From RGIG1959 sp045637645 (GTDB lineage Bacteria; Bacillota; Clostridia; Oscillospirales; Acutalibacteraceae), in NCBI GenBank assembly GCA_045637645.1, contig JAZTZV010000118.1, positions 1-11,736 of the forward strand: a DNA stretch of 11,736 bases, read 5' to 3'. The position numbers and the translations under genes are program-made. Shown piece by piece: positions 1 through 7,184 of the stretch; positions within the stretch are counted from its first letter, which is position 1; every line of letters begins with the position of its first letter. The notes under the pieces were generated by a model. The model saw nothing but the letters and a program-made list of their open reading frames with translations. It had not been told where the DNA came from and made no database searches.

Positions 1-490
1 CCACCCGCGCCGCGTACAACGCCGGCGCGGGGAGTGCCAAGCCGATGGCGACGAGCGACGACATCGGTTCAAGCGACAGGTCGGGGACACTGAGCAACGG
101 CACGCCGACCACCGCCGCCAAGATGCAACACACGCGAAGCGCGGAAAGCTTTTCTTTCAAAAACAGCGGCGACAGCAACATGATGATGACGGGTGCCATG
201 TAATAACACACGGTCGAAAGTGCGACCGAGCCTGTGTAATCGAACGACAGGAAGAGCAAGATCCAGTTGACGCTGAGCGCCGTGCCCGACAGCAACAGCC
301 AGCCGATATTCTTTTTGAACGCCGCGCGATTGAGCGGTTTGCGGCGAATCAAAATCACAGCCGCCAAGCAAAGCGCGCCGATGCATGCCCGCAATCCCAC
401 CGTCAGCGGGCGCGAGAGCGGGATTTGATCCACCACGATGCCGACCGATCCGAAGATCAGCATCGATATCAGCATTTTGAGAATGTTCAT
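1..490 (-). CDS. EamA/DMT-family membrane transporter, 3' part beyond window
   Basis: This is the N-terminal 163 residues of a drug/metabolite-type permease; the rest lies beyond the left edge. The visible part has about five hydrophobic segments separated by short basic loops (RRKPLNR, LKEKLSALR). It carries the EamA-like pattern of a first helix with SMLIFGS, then GLRACIGAL, then a TVCYYMAPVIIMLLSPLFLKEK segment. EamA proteins usually have ten helices in two repeated halves and move small metabolites across the cytoplasmic membrane; the substrate cannot be read from sequence. The ATG at 490 lies three bases after the stop codon of the DUF368 gene, so it is probably the last visible gene of that operon and translationally coupled, with only a weak purine-rich ribosome site inside the upstream gene. 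Family assignment is firm, function is not. Confidence 0.85.
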   Translation of the reverse strand, partial: MNILKMLISMLIFGSVGIVVDQIPLSRPLTVGLRACIGALCLAAVILIRRKPLNRAAFKKNIGWLLLSGTALSVNWILLFLSFDYTGSVALSTVCYYMAPVIIMLLSPLFLKEKLSALRVCCILAAVVGVPLLSVPDLSLEPMSSLVAIGLALPAPALYAARV

Positions 491-493
491 CGA

Positions 494-1462
494 TCAGTCC
501 GCCGTCACTTTCCCGAGCAACCACACGATCGTGCCGCCGAAGGCGAACGCGACGATCGAGCCGAGGATCATCCACACGTTGGCGGTCATGATGTCGTAGT
601 TGATGCACGCGACCGACACCGCCGACGCGGACACCAAGCCGAGCAGGAAGCTGAGCGTCACACCCTTGTTCCATTTCAGCGCCTTGGCGGTGATCTTTGC
701 GCTCAACACAATGCCGAGCAACATGCCGACTGCGAAGACCGCGGCGGGGATATAATGAATAAAATCGTTGGCGAAGAAGTCGCCCATGAAATCGAAAAAC
801 AGTTTGGGATTGAGCGTTTTGACCGCGTCAAGTGCCACGCCCGCCGCGTCTTTTACGAACGAGGTGGCGTTGTTGACGTAGCCGAAATAAACCGTCTCAT
901 ACAAATCCAAAATCATCAGCACGAGCGAGCCGCTCACACCGGGGAGAAGCATCGCAAATCCGCCCGCGGCACCCGCGCCGAACATTTGCGCACAACCGAG
1001 CAAGGAAAACGCAGGCACGGCATATTCGCCGGTTTCGGCGGGATCGACGGGGAAGCACACCAGCTTCACGGTCGTCAGCGCGGCGATCACCGCTACGCCG
1101 AGGAGCAAAGACAGCACATTCACGCGCAAACCCTTCATTTGCGTTTTCAAAAACACCGGTACCGACACGGCAACAAGACCGATGAACCAAAATACCGTCG
1201 GCATCGGAACGACCGCGAACAACCATTCGAGTAATTTCGAAAACGCCACGATGCCGAGGATGGTGCCAATGCCGACCTCGGCGAGGAACACAAGGTCTTT
1301 GAGACGGTTTTTGTTGTCTTTTTTGGTGAGACCCGAAATGGCGTTCATCATACGGTCGAAGATGTTCATAATGGTCATCATCGTGCCGCCGCTGACGCCG
1401 GGGATCACGTTGGCGATGCCGACGGCAACGCCGCCTCCGAGTGCGCGTAAAGTGTTTTTCAT
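494..1462 (-). CDS. DUF368 family polyprenyl-phosphate transporter (PopT-like)
   Basis: A 322-residue polytopic membrane protein of the DUF368 family. Members called PopT recycle undecaprenyl phosphate across the cytoplasmic membrane, returning the lipid carrier for peptidoglycan and other surface polymers (known for the family, inferred here). The family's internal duplication is visible: PGVSGGT at residues 21-27 and PGVSGSL at 174-180 sit at the start of each half, embedded in hydrophobic helices. The N-terminus GGGVAVGIANVIPGVSGG is typical, and the length is within the family range. The ATG at 1462 has AAAGGAG about 11 bases upstream. The 59-bp gap to rsmE has AT-rich -10-like sequence (TAGAAT) but no convincing -35, so read-through from rsmE is likely. 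EamA follows three bases after its stop. The O-antigen-ligase-family gene at 3187 would be a consumer of the same lipid carrier. Confidence 0.93.
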   Translation of the reverse strand: MKNTLRALGGGVAVGIANVIPGVSGGTMMTIMNIFDRMMNAISGLTKKDNKNRLKDLVFLAEVGIGTILGIVAFSKLLEWLFAVVPMPTVFWFIGLVAVSVPVFLKTQMKGLRVNVLSLLLGVAVIAALTTVKLVCFPVDPAETGEYAVPAFSLLGCAQMFGAGAAGGFAMLLPGVSGSLVLMILDLYETVYFGYVNNATSFVKDAAGVALDAVKTLNPKLFFDFMGDFFANDFIHYIPAAVFAVGMLLGIVLSAKITAKALKWNKGVTLSFLLGLVSASAVSVACINYDIMTANVWMILGSIVAFAFGGTIVWLLGKVTAD

Positions 1463-1521
1463 GAAGCAATCGACTCCTTTTGTGTCAAGGTGATTCTATA
1501 TATAATGATAAATCCGTGTGT

Positions 1522-2253
1522 TTATGCCCAGTTGCCTGTCAACGCCATCGCCGCCGCGATCGCCGCAACGGGCGCGGTTTCACAGCGCAGGATGCGCGGC
1601 CCCATGGTGGCGGTTTTGACACCCGCTTGCATCAGCGCGTCGATTTCGTCGGGGGCGATGCCGCCTTCGGGACCGATGATGAGCGCAAGTGCTGTTTGGG
1701 CGGGGTCGATGAGCGCGGAAAACGGCGCGCCGCCGCCTTCGTAGCACACAATGGCGGGCGTGTCCGTCAGGCGCGGCAGAATGTCGCGAAAGCGCACGGG
1801 CGCGTGCACCGTCGGCAATATGCCGCGACCGCTTTGCGAGGCGGCTTCGTCGGCAATGGTTTGCCAGCGCTTGATTTTTTTGTCCGCTTTGTCGCCGATC
1901 TTGGCGATGCTGCGGCTCATTTCCACGGGAACGATCTCGGTCACACCGAGCTCGACCGCTTTTTGAATGATATATTCCAGCTTGTCGCTTTTGGGAAGTC
2001 CTTGATACAGCGTGATGTTCAGCGACGGTTCCGCTTGCGACGCGCGCACCGCTTCAACCGTCAGCTCTACGCCGCGGTCGGTAAACGCCGCGATCACGGT
2101 GTCATATTCCGTGGAGCGACCGTCGCAAATCAGCACGTCATCGCCCACGCGCAAGCGGAGCGATTTTTGAAGATGGATCGCGTCTTGTCCGTCGATCGTG
2201 AGCGTGTCGCCCACCGCGGCGGGTAAGGGCAAGGATTTGAAAAAGCGCGGCAT
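1522..2253 (-). CDS. rsmE: 16S rRNA (uracil-1498-N3)-methyltransferase RsmE
   Basis: A 243-residue SPOUT-class methyltransferase that uses S-adenosylmethionine to methylate N3 of U1498 in 16S rRNA of the assembled 30S subunit. An N-terminal PUA-like RNA-binding domain (residues 1-70, starting MPRFF) is followed by the trefoil-knot catalytic domain. Diagnostic motifs are LYQGLPKSDKLE (82-93), EAASQSGR (136-143), IGPEGGIAPDE (193-203) and MGPRILRCETAP (217-228), which form the cofactor pocket. Start choice: AAGGAGG directly abuts an upstream in-frame ATG at 2259 (no spacing), but lies six bases from the ATG at 2253, which also gives the family's normal N-terminus. The longer open frame to 2316 lacks a ribosome site. 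It has its own promoter at 2331-2359 downstream of trmN6. Length is normal. Confidence 0.96.
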   Translation of the reverse strand: MPRFFKSLPLPAAVGDTLTIDGQDAIHLQKSLRLRVGDDVLICDGRSTEYDTVIAAFTDRGVELTVEAVRASQAEPSLNITLYQGLPKSDKLEYIIQKAVELGVTEIVPVEMSRSIAKIGDKADKKIKRWQTIADEAASQSGRGILPTVHAPVRFRDILPRLTDTPAIVCYEGGGAPFSALIDPAQTALALIIGPEGGIAPDEIDALMQAGVKTATMGPRILRCETAPVAAIAAAMALTGNWA

Positions 2254-2330
2254 ATCCATCCTCCTTATATGCATACGGAAAAAATGAAGCGGTTGCGTTC
2301 GGCGACAAAAAGCCAAACTTCACCGCTATC

Positions 2331-2359
2331 ATCTTATCATTATCAAACGGGAATTGCAA
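2331..2359 (-). promoter_or_regulatory. sigma-A promoter of rsmE
   Basis: Read on the minus strand: -35 TTGCAA (2354-2359), a 17-bp spacer, and -10 TAAGAT (2331-2336). Transcription would begin near 2324, giving a leader of about 70 bases before the rsmE ATG. It lies in the 111-bp gap after the trmN6 stop. It matches consensus at 4 of 6 and 5 of 6 positions with ideal spacing. Confidence 0.65.
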
Positions 2360-2364
2360 GTAAA

Positions 2365-3066
2365 TTATCGGTAAAGACGTTTGTAAACGGCGGTGTGTGT
2401 GCCGCTTGTTTGGGTGATCATCGGCGGCAGGACATGCAATGTACCGCTTTTGGCGGCTTCGAGCAAAAACAGCCACGGTGCGGCACCGTCGCGCGCGTGC
2501 ACGAATTGCAAGCGCGTCGGGGTCAGTCCCGCCTGTTGCACGGCGGTCATCACATCTGCTAAGCGAGCGGGACGATGACAAAGGCAAAAGCGTCCTTGCG
2601 GCGTCAGCAAGCGCGCCGCCGCGCGGCAAACGCGATCAAGCGCGTCGGGGGCGTCCTCTTGCCGCGCCGCGCGGCGAAGCGGATCGGGACTCGGACGTGA
2701 TGCCCCAAACGGAAAATACGGCGGGTTGCAGGTCACAAGGCTCATCGAGTTCGCCGCGGGCATCGCGTCGGTATCGTTCCAATCGGCGGTCACAAGCGTG
2801 ATGCGCGATGTAAGGTCGGCGCGTGCGATCGATGCGGCGGCAAGTGCCGCAAACGCGGGTTCACGCTCGACGGCGGTGATGTGCGTCGGCGGGTCGCGGC
2901 GACACCAATACAGCGGGATGATGCCGTTGCCGCTTCCGAGGTCGCACGCAACGTCGGTCGATGTCGGCGCGGCGAAACGCGCCAATACCATACCGTCTTC
3001 GCTGACGCGGCAATGCTCGTCGGTCGCAACGGCGATTCCGCCGCCGATGGCTTCAAAGATGTACAT
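2365..3066 (-). CDS. tRNA1(Val) (adenine-37-N6)-methyltransferase-like protein
   Basis: A 233-residue class I (Rossmann) S-adenosylmethionine methyltransferase of the TrmN6/YfiC type (COG4123), which in E. coli makes m6A37 in tRNA1(Val). Motif I is DLGSGNG (42-48), the acidic ribose-binding residue follows in AVEREP (65-70), and the N6-adenine catalytic motif NPPY is at 114-117. The tail ends in a basic patch (YKRLYR). Start choice: the ATG at 3066 has AAAGGAGG about seven bases upstream and gives the expected short N-terminus; an open extension to 3117 would run over that site and the -10 box, and is rejected. It is transcribed from a near-perfect promoter at 3089-3117, divergently from the ligase gene. 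NPPY enzymes also include protein-glutamine and other adenine methyltransferases, so exact substrate is inferred. Confidence 0.87.
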   Translation of the reverse strand: MYIFEAIGGGIAVATDEHCRVSEDGMVLARFAAPTSTDVACDLGSGNGIIPLYWCRRDPPTHITAVEREPAFAALAAASIARADLTSRITLVTADWNDTDAMPAANSMSLVTCNPPYFPFGASRPSPDPLRRAARQEDAPDALDRVCRAAARLLTPQGRFCLCHRPARLADVMTAVQQAGLTPTRLQFVHARDGAAPWLFLLEAAKSGTLHVLPPMITQTSGTHTAVYKRLYR

Positions 3067-3088
3067 GCGATCCCTCCTTTTTTCTCTT

Positions 3089-3117
3089 ATTGTAGACAAC
3101 GGACATCTTCTTGTCAA
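3089..3117 (-). promoter_or_regulatory. sigma-A promoter of trmN6-like gene
   Basis: On the minus strand: TTGACA (3112-3117, full consensus), 17-bp spacer, TACAAT (3089-3094, 5 of 6). The start would be near 3082, leaving a leader of only about 16-18 bases that contains the ribosome site. Confidence 0.85.
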
Positions 3118-3122
3118 TAGGG

Positions 3123-3151
3123 TTGCAACAGCAGGAAAAGCATGCTATAAT
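3123..3151 (+). promoter_or_regulatory. sigma-A promoter of O-antigen-ligase-family gene
   Basis: TTGCAA (3123-3128), 17-bp spacer, TATAAT (3146-3151, full consensus). Its -35 begins only five bases beyond the -35 of the divergent trmN6 promoter, so the two RNA polymerase footprints must overlap. Start of transcription would be near 3158. Confidence 0.85.
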
Positions 3152-3186
3152 GAATCATTATAAAACTGAAACGGGAGGGATGCCGT

Positions 3187-4557
3187 GTGAAACGAGCAGA
3201 CGCACAAGCGGTCGATCGCTTCGACTTGCGACAATCGTGGGTCATCGCATTGCTGTTGACAATGGCGATCCCTGTTTTCCCGGAATATGTCGCGCCGTTT
3301 TTGTCGATTTTGTCGCTCGTTGCGGCGATGTTGGATGCCAAGAAGCATCATCGGCAGGTGCGCGTCGGTGCAACAGGCAAAGCCGTCATCGCGCTTTTGT
3401 GCTTTGCGGCGGTGCATGTGATATGGGCGGATAACGCGCTGTTCAGCGGCTTTACGGTGATTTGCTGGGTTGCGATGCTGTGTTCCTATTTGGCGGTCAG
3501 CACCGTGCTGAACTCCCCAAAGCGCACCGAAACGGCGATGCTGTTGCTGTCGCTGACGGTCGGTGCACTCGGCGTGCTGTCGTGTGTGCAATATGTGCTG
3601 GTCGGCGTGATGGGCAAAGACATTTCGCTTTGCGTGGCGTGGGCGCCGCTGGACAAATGGGTGTTCAGCATCGCGCCGTTTAAAATCGAACTCGGCGCGG
3701 GTGTCGACCGTGCGTGTTCGACGTTCACGAATTCCAATTTGTGCGCCCAGTTTTTTGTGATGGCGATTCCGCTTGTGGCGTCGTTCGGTTTCACGGGTCG
3801 CCGCCGCGCGATCAAAGTGCTCGCGCGCGTGTCGTTGCTGTTCGGTGTGGCGGGATTGGTGCTGACGTTTTCGCGCGGTGCCTATCTGTCGTTCATCGCG
3901 ATTGCCGTTGTGATGTGCATCGCCAACATGCGCCGCTTGGTGCCGATTTTGATGGTGGGATGTTCGGTGCTTCTCTTGTTGCCCGACTCGATTTATGAGC
4001 GACTCGGCACGATCACCGATGCCGCCGATCACACGATCCTCGAACGTTTTGAGTTGTGGGGCATCGGCATGGAGCTGTTTTTGGATGCACCGCTGTTCGG
4101 TCACGGCTTCGGTCTCGGCTCGACGTTTGAAGCGTTGCAACAAGCGGGTTTTTACAACCCTCATGTGCATAACATGGTGGTGCAGTTCATGGCGGAGCTC
4201 GGTGTCGTCGGCGTTTGTCTGTTGTTGTACATCATTTGGAAAATGTTCCGCACGGGCTTTGAACTGATCATTCACACACCCGACAGCCGCATGTACGGCG
4301 CATCCGTCATCGCGTTTTGCGCCGGATTTTGCATGTTCGGCATGGTGGATTACCCGCTGTGGACGCCGAAAGTGGTCGGCATGTTTTTGCTGATGCTCGC
4401 GTTCACGGATACATTCGGCTTTTCGCAAATCAAGCGTTCGTCCTGCTCGGTGTTGCAGGCGATCCCGTTCTATTCGACGGTGCACGACCGCTTGGAAGAA
4501 TGGGTCAAAAAGAAAACCGCGCCCAAAGACGAGCGCGAGGCACAGGAAGAAGCATAA
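3187..4557 (+). CDS. O-antigen ligase family (Wzy_C) polysaccharide membrane protein
   Basis: A 456-residue polytopic membrane protein of the O-antigen ligase/polymerase superfamily (Wzy_C). These enzymes transfer or polymerise glycan from a polyprenyl-diphosphate carrier on the outer face of the cytoplasmic membrane. About 10-12 hydrophobic helices are visible. Family landmarks are CSTFTNSNLCAQFF (177-190), LTFSRGAYLSF (226-236), GHGFGLGSTF (305-314) before the large extracellular loop, and HVHNMVVQFMAELGVVG (326-342). The tail (434-456) is cytoplasmic and highly charged. A Gram-positive has no lipopolysaccharide, so the acceptor is probably a capsule, teichoic-type polymer or glycoprotein (inference). 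The start is GTG at 3187, seven bases after GGGAGGG; an ATG at 3180 is out of frame and inside that site. It is monocistronic, with its own promoter and a strong terminator. Ligase versus polymerase cannot be decided. Confidence 0.88.
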   Translation: MKRADAQAVDRFDLRQSWVIALLLTMAIPVFPEYVAPFLSILSLVAAMLDAKKHHRQVRVGATGKAVIALLCFAAVHVIWADNALFSGFTVICWVAMLCSYLAVSTVLNSPKRTETAMLLLSLTVGALGVLSCVQYVLVGVMGKDISLCVAWAPLDKWVFSIAPFKIELGAGVDRACSTFTNSNLCAQFFVMAIPLVASFGFTGRRRAIKVLARVSLLFGVAGLVLTFSRGAYLSFIAIAVVMCIANMRRLVPILMVGCSVLLLLPDSIYERLGTITDAADHTILERFELWGIGMELFLDAPLFGHGFGLGSTFEALQQAGFYNPHVHNMVVQFMAELGVVGVCLLLYIIWKMFRTGFELIIHTPDSRMYGASVIAFCAGFCMFGMVDYPLWTPKVVGMFLLMLAFTDTFGFSQIKRSSCSVLQAIPFYSTVHDRLEEWVKKKTAPKDEREAQEEA

Positions 4558-4560
4558 AAG

Positions 4561-4597
4561 AAGGCACACTTCGTTTTCGAAGTGTGCCTTTGTTGTT
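4561..4597 (+). terminator. Rho-independent terminator, possibly bidirectional
   Basis: A perfect 13-bp stem (4561-4573 with 4578-4590) closed by a TTTT loop and followed by TGTTGTTT. It starts three bases after the ligase stop codon. On the minus strand the same hairpin is followed by CTTTT, so it could also stop transcripts arriving from the convergent nucleotidyltransferase gene, which has no T-tailed hairpin of its own. Confidence 0.92.
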
Positions 4598-4607
4598 TGG
4601 TTGCCGT

Positions 4608-4622
4608 GCGTCCGTCGGACGC
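4608..4622. repeat. Small hairpin in the intergenic gap
   Basis: GCGTCC (4608-4613) pairs with GGACGC (4617-4622) across a three-base loop. It has no T-tract and sits between the terminator and the dispersed repeat. The rest of 4623-4659 shows nothing recognisable. Confidence 0.5.
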
Positions 4623-4659
4623 GGTGGCCTTCGGCGACAAATCTTTGGCATTGCACAAA

Positions 4660-4717
4660 CCTCTTGCCTCTCCCTTTGGGAGAGGTGGCAAAACCGCAGG
4701 TTTTGACGGAGAGGGCG
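4660..4717 (+). repeat. Dispersed stem-loop repeat, family A, copy 1
   Basis: A 58-bp element with two hairpins: CCTCTCCC-TTT-GGGAGAGG and AAAACC-GCA-GGTTTT, followed by GACGGAGAGGGCG. A second copy of the same length lies inverted at 11545-11602; 54 of 58 positions agree, and three of the four differences are in the hairpin loops. No coding potential. It resembles REP-like palindromic units; I do not recognise a named family. Confidence 0.85.
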
Positions 4718-4737
4718 ATCGTTCTTTCGAACGATCG
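4716..4737. repeat. Perfect 9-bp-stem hairpin next to repeat A
   Basis: CGATCGTTC (4716-4724) pairs perfectly with GAACGATCG (4729-4737) across a TTTC loop. It overlaps the end of repeat A by two bases. It lies just downstream of the minus-strand nucleotidyltransferase gene, but no T-run follows in that direction (CCCTCTCC), so a standard terminator is unlikely. Confidence 0.6.
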
Positions 4738-4758
4738 TTGCCGCGAGTTTGGCGGCCG

Positions 4759-5928
4759 TTACAAACCGATGGTTTCGAAGAATTGCACTTCGTCTTCGAG
4801 GGAATTTTGTTGGTCTTTGGCGTATTGCAAACGTGCGGTGTGGCGGCGGCGATTCTTTGTCACGCCGTTTGCCAACCGATGCACATACGCAACAGGCAAC
4901 AAAAGCGGATTTTCGGCATAGGCGTATTGTCGAGGTAAATACGTGGGGGTGGGGAACAGCCAACGCGACAGCATCCCGACGTTGCCGCCGCTCTTGTGCA
5001 AGCGGCGTTCCTGTCGCATGCGCGACATCATGCGGCGCTCATCTGTGCCGAAGGTGCCTTCCGACAACATGCGGCACAGCAAGCCTTCTTCGGTGGCTTC
5101 GTCGACGGCGCGTGAGAGTCCTGCAGGGATCGGCGCGCCGAACCATTGCTCGCACAGCCACAGCATGTGTCGTGCAAAACGCTCGATTCGCAATGCGCCG
5201 AGGCGTTCGAGCGCATGCTCCCACAGCGTTTCATCGGGAAACCGCTGTGCCAAAACGGCGACATCCATCAACTGACGCAAGCCGCATCCGCCGCCGCAAA
5301 AATGCGACGCCATGTGCGCGATGGTGTAGGCGATCTCGGCGTCGTCGCTGAGATGGAACGTGCTGTCGCGCTTTTGCCGCGCGTCCGTCCACACATCGTC
5401 ATACGGCTCTTTGTCTTGCGTGGCCGCGTCGAAACGGCGCAACACGGTGTGCAATTCGATTCGCACGCCGTGTTTTTCATACACCCACACTTCGGGTTGT
5501 TCCTGTATTTTGTCGAAACCCGCCGCGACCAATGCCGCGTGCGCGCCGTCGCGTGCCGCGGGGGTCACCGCCGCGTCGATGTCGCCCATCGTGCGCATCG
5601 CGGGGTTGCGATAATAGCGACGTGTCACCGCGCCTTTGAACAGCAAATGCGCGATGTCGGCGGCGTGAAGCACCGCGACAAATTCGGATTGCACCTGCTG
5701 TTGCGTCTCGTAGCGCGCGAGCGTCATGAAGGCATCGCGGCGCAACCGATCGCGCACCGCGTCGGGCATGTCGCATTGTCCGACCGCTTCAAACAACGCG
5801 CCCGACAGCGATTGCCGCTTGGCAAGGGCATACAGCTTGCCCCATTCCTGCGCATTCAACGACGGCGCGTGCGTTTCTTGCCGCAGATACGCCGCCATGC
5901 AGGCGACAAATTCGCGATAGACGTTCAT
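4759..5928 (-). CDS. NTP_transf_5-type nucleotidyltransferase family protein
   Basis: A 389-residue soluble protein with the signature of the uncharacterised nucleotidyltransferase family PF14907. The catalytic core appears as LLFKGA (95-100), R112 followed by GDID (115-118), which supplies the metal-binding DxD-type acidic pair, and a third acidic residue in RIELH (156-160). A helical N-terminus and a long mostly helical, Arg-rich C-terminus flank the core. The family belongs to the polymerase-beta-like nucleotidyltransferase fold; members occur beside polysaccharide and peptide-modification genes but substrates are generally unknown. It starts three bases after the dusB stop, with AAGGAGA about 12 bases upstream inside dusB, so it is probably coupled to dusB. 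It converges on the O-antigen-ligase-family gene. Assignment to the fold is good; function is open. Confidence 0.85.
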   Translation of the reverse strand: MNVYREFVACMAAYLRQETHAPSLNAQEWGKLYALAKRQSLSGALFEAVGQCDMPDAVRDRLRRDAFMTLARYETQQQVQSEFVAVLHAADIAHLLFKGAVTRRYYRNPAMRTMGDIDAAVTPAARDGAHAALVAAGFDKIQEQPEVWVYEKHGVRIELHTVLRRFDAATQDKEPYDDVWTDARQKRDSTFHLSDDAEIAYTIAHMASHFCGGGCGLRQLMDVAVLAQRFPDETLWEHALERLGALRIERFARHMLWLCEQWFGAPIPAGLSRAVDEATEEGLLCRMLSEGTFGTDERRMMSRMRQERRLHKSGGNVGMLSRWLFPTPTYLPRQYAYAENPLLLPVAYVHRLANGVTKNRRRHTARLQYAKDQQNSLEDEVQFFETIGL

Positions 5929-5931
5929 GGA

Positions 5932-6897
5932 TTACATCGTCTCCTTCATCACTTCAAAACAAAGACGTTCGAGATCGGCAAGTGTTTCCAGCGAACAGGC
6001 TTGCGTGCGGAGCTTGGCGGCACCCTGCAAGCCGCGCATATACCACGAGGCGTGCTTGCGCGCTTGCAACAGCGCGATTTTCTCGCCCTTGTGTTCCACC
6101 GCCATGCGCGTTTGACGGAACAGCAGTTCCATGCGCTTGGATACAGGCGGATCGGGCAAGATCGCCTCATGCGATAAATAGGCTTCGATTTGCGTGAAGA
6201 TCCACGGCGCGCCGAGCGCACCGCGTCCGACCGCCACCATGTCGCAGTCGGTGTGTTCGAACAGCGCGGCGGCGGATTTCGCGTCCACGACATCGCCGTT
6301 GCCGATGACGGGGATGGACACCGCTTTTTTGACGTCGCGAATGATATCCCAGTCGACGGGCGGGGCATACATTTGGTCGCGGGTGCGTCCGTGAACGGTC
6401 ACGGCGGCGGCACCGCCCGCTTCGACCGCTTGCGCGACCTCGACGGCGTTGACGTGCGCTTTGTCATATCCTTTGCGGATCTTGGCGGTGACGGGGACGT
6501 CCACTTCTTTTGCCATCGCTTCGATGATGCGGCGGCAAAGATCGGGGTCGCGCATCAGCGCACTGCCGCAGGAATTGCCCGCGATTTTCGGTGCGGGACA
6601 TCCCATGTTCACGTCGATGACGTCGGGGCGAAATTCCATCACAAGACTCGCCGCTTTTGCCATCGTGTCGGGGTCGTCGCCGAACAGTTGGATGGCGGCG
6701 GGGTGTTCGCCTTCGTCGAGGACGAGCAGTTCGCGGCTTTTGCGGTCGCCGAACAGCAGTCCTTTCGCGCTGACCATTTCGGTGGTGGTGAACGCTGCGC
6801 CGTGATCGACGCACAAACGGCGAAACGCGCGGTCGCCCGCGCCCGCCATCGGCGCAAGCGCCGCGTGACCTTGTATATCCAGTGTTCCGATTTTCAT
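5932..6897 (-). CDS. dusB: tRNA-dihydrouridine synthase (DusB family)
   Basis: A 321-residue FMN-dependent enzyme that reduces uridine to dihydrouridine in the D-loop of tRNA using NADPH. The TIM-barrel signatures are LAPMAGAGDRAFRRL (14-28), DVNMGCPAPKI (95-105) with catalytic Cys100, TAKIRKG (137-143), VHGRTRDQMY (168-177), IGNGDV (198-203) and VGRGALGAPW (223-232), followed by the helical tRNA-binding domain. Where many DusB proteins read NGSGSALM, this one has NSCGSALM (Cys110), a small variation near the active site. The ATG at 6897 has AAGGAG nine bases upstream. No strong promoter is seen upstream; the leader borders a stretch of repeats. The nucleotidyltransferase gene follows three bases after its stop. 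Length and motif order are normal for the family. Confidence 0.95.
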   Translation of the reverse strand: MKIGTLDIQGHAALAPMAGAGDRAFRRLCVDHGAAFTTTEMVSAKGLLFGDRKSRELLVLDEGEHPAAIQLFGDDPDTMAKAASLVMEFRPDVIDVNMGCPAPKIAGNSCGSALMRDPDLCRRIIEAMAKEVDVPVTAKIRKGYDKAHVNAVEVAQAVEAGGAAAVTVHGRTRDQMYAPPVDWDIIRDVKKAVSIPVIGNGDVVDAKSAAALFEHTDCDMVAVGRGALGAPWIFTQIEAYLSHEAILPDPPVSKRMELLFRQTRMAVEHKGEKIALLQARKHASWYMRGLQGAAKLRTQACSLETLADLERLCFEVMKETM

Positions 6898-7184
6898 ATA
6901 GGTTTTCTCCTTGAGAAGGTTATGATGATAAGGTGGGCGTGGATCCTTCGTCTTGCCCGAGACCCGTTCGACTGCGGCAACGCGGTGCGCAGAGTCTGCG
7001 CACCCTACGATGTTGCAACTTTTTCACTGCCCTTGAATCCCCCCGTCGATGCTCACGCATCGCCGACCCCCTTTGACAAGGGGGTCAAGGATGAGGTTTT
7101 GTGCGTTCGATGCCGGCGCATCGAATACATGTAGGGGACGGGTTTCCCGTCCCGTGGGATCATGCAAAATTTGCGGCGAACACG
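6898..7184. other. Gene-free spacer filled with hairpin repeats
   Basis: No reading frame here has a plausible ribosome site or recognisable product. In order it holds the dusB leader, a hairpin GGTGCGCAGA/TCTGCGCACC (near 6985-7005), TTTTCACTGCC (7021-7031), repeat family B (7035-7093), a hairpin TTCGATGC/GCATCGAA (near 7104-7123), and GGGACGGG-TTT-CCCGTCCC (near 7136-7154). The density of perfect palindromes is far above the flanking genes. Confidence 0.7.
7035..7093 (+). repeat. Dispersed stem-loop repeat, family B, copy 1
   Basis: Begins GAATCCCCCC, then a variable hairpin CGATGC-TCAC-GCATCG, then the conserved hairpin GACCCCCTT-TGAC-AAGGGGGTC, and ends AAGGATG. A second copy with the same order of parts lies inverted at 11628-11689. 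The first hairpin differs completely in sequence but not in position between copies. Confidence 0.75.

Noticed and set aside
1501..1506. Perfect TATAAT on the plus strand
   Set aside because: No acceptable -35 lies 16-18 bases upstream and it would point into the antisense strand of rsmE. It sits in an AT-rich gap between two minus-strand genes.
3145..4656. 503-codon open frame antisense to the O-antigen-ligase-family gene
   Set aside because: Composition is dominated by Arg, His, Gln and Asp with no domain; it crosses the terminator hairpin and repeats. It is a shadow of the real membrane-protein gene.
6970..7140. Coding extension reading through the spacer downstream of the dusB leader on the plus strand
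   Set aside because: The open frame there runs antisense through dusB and then across hairpin repeats, without a ribosome site or domain.
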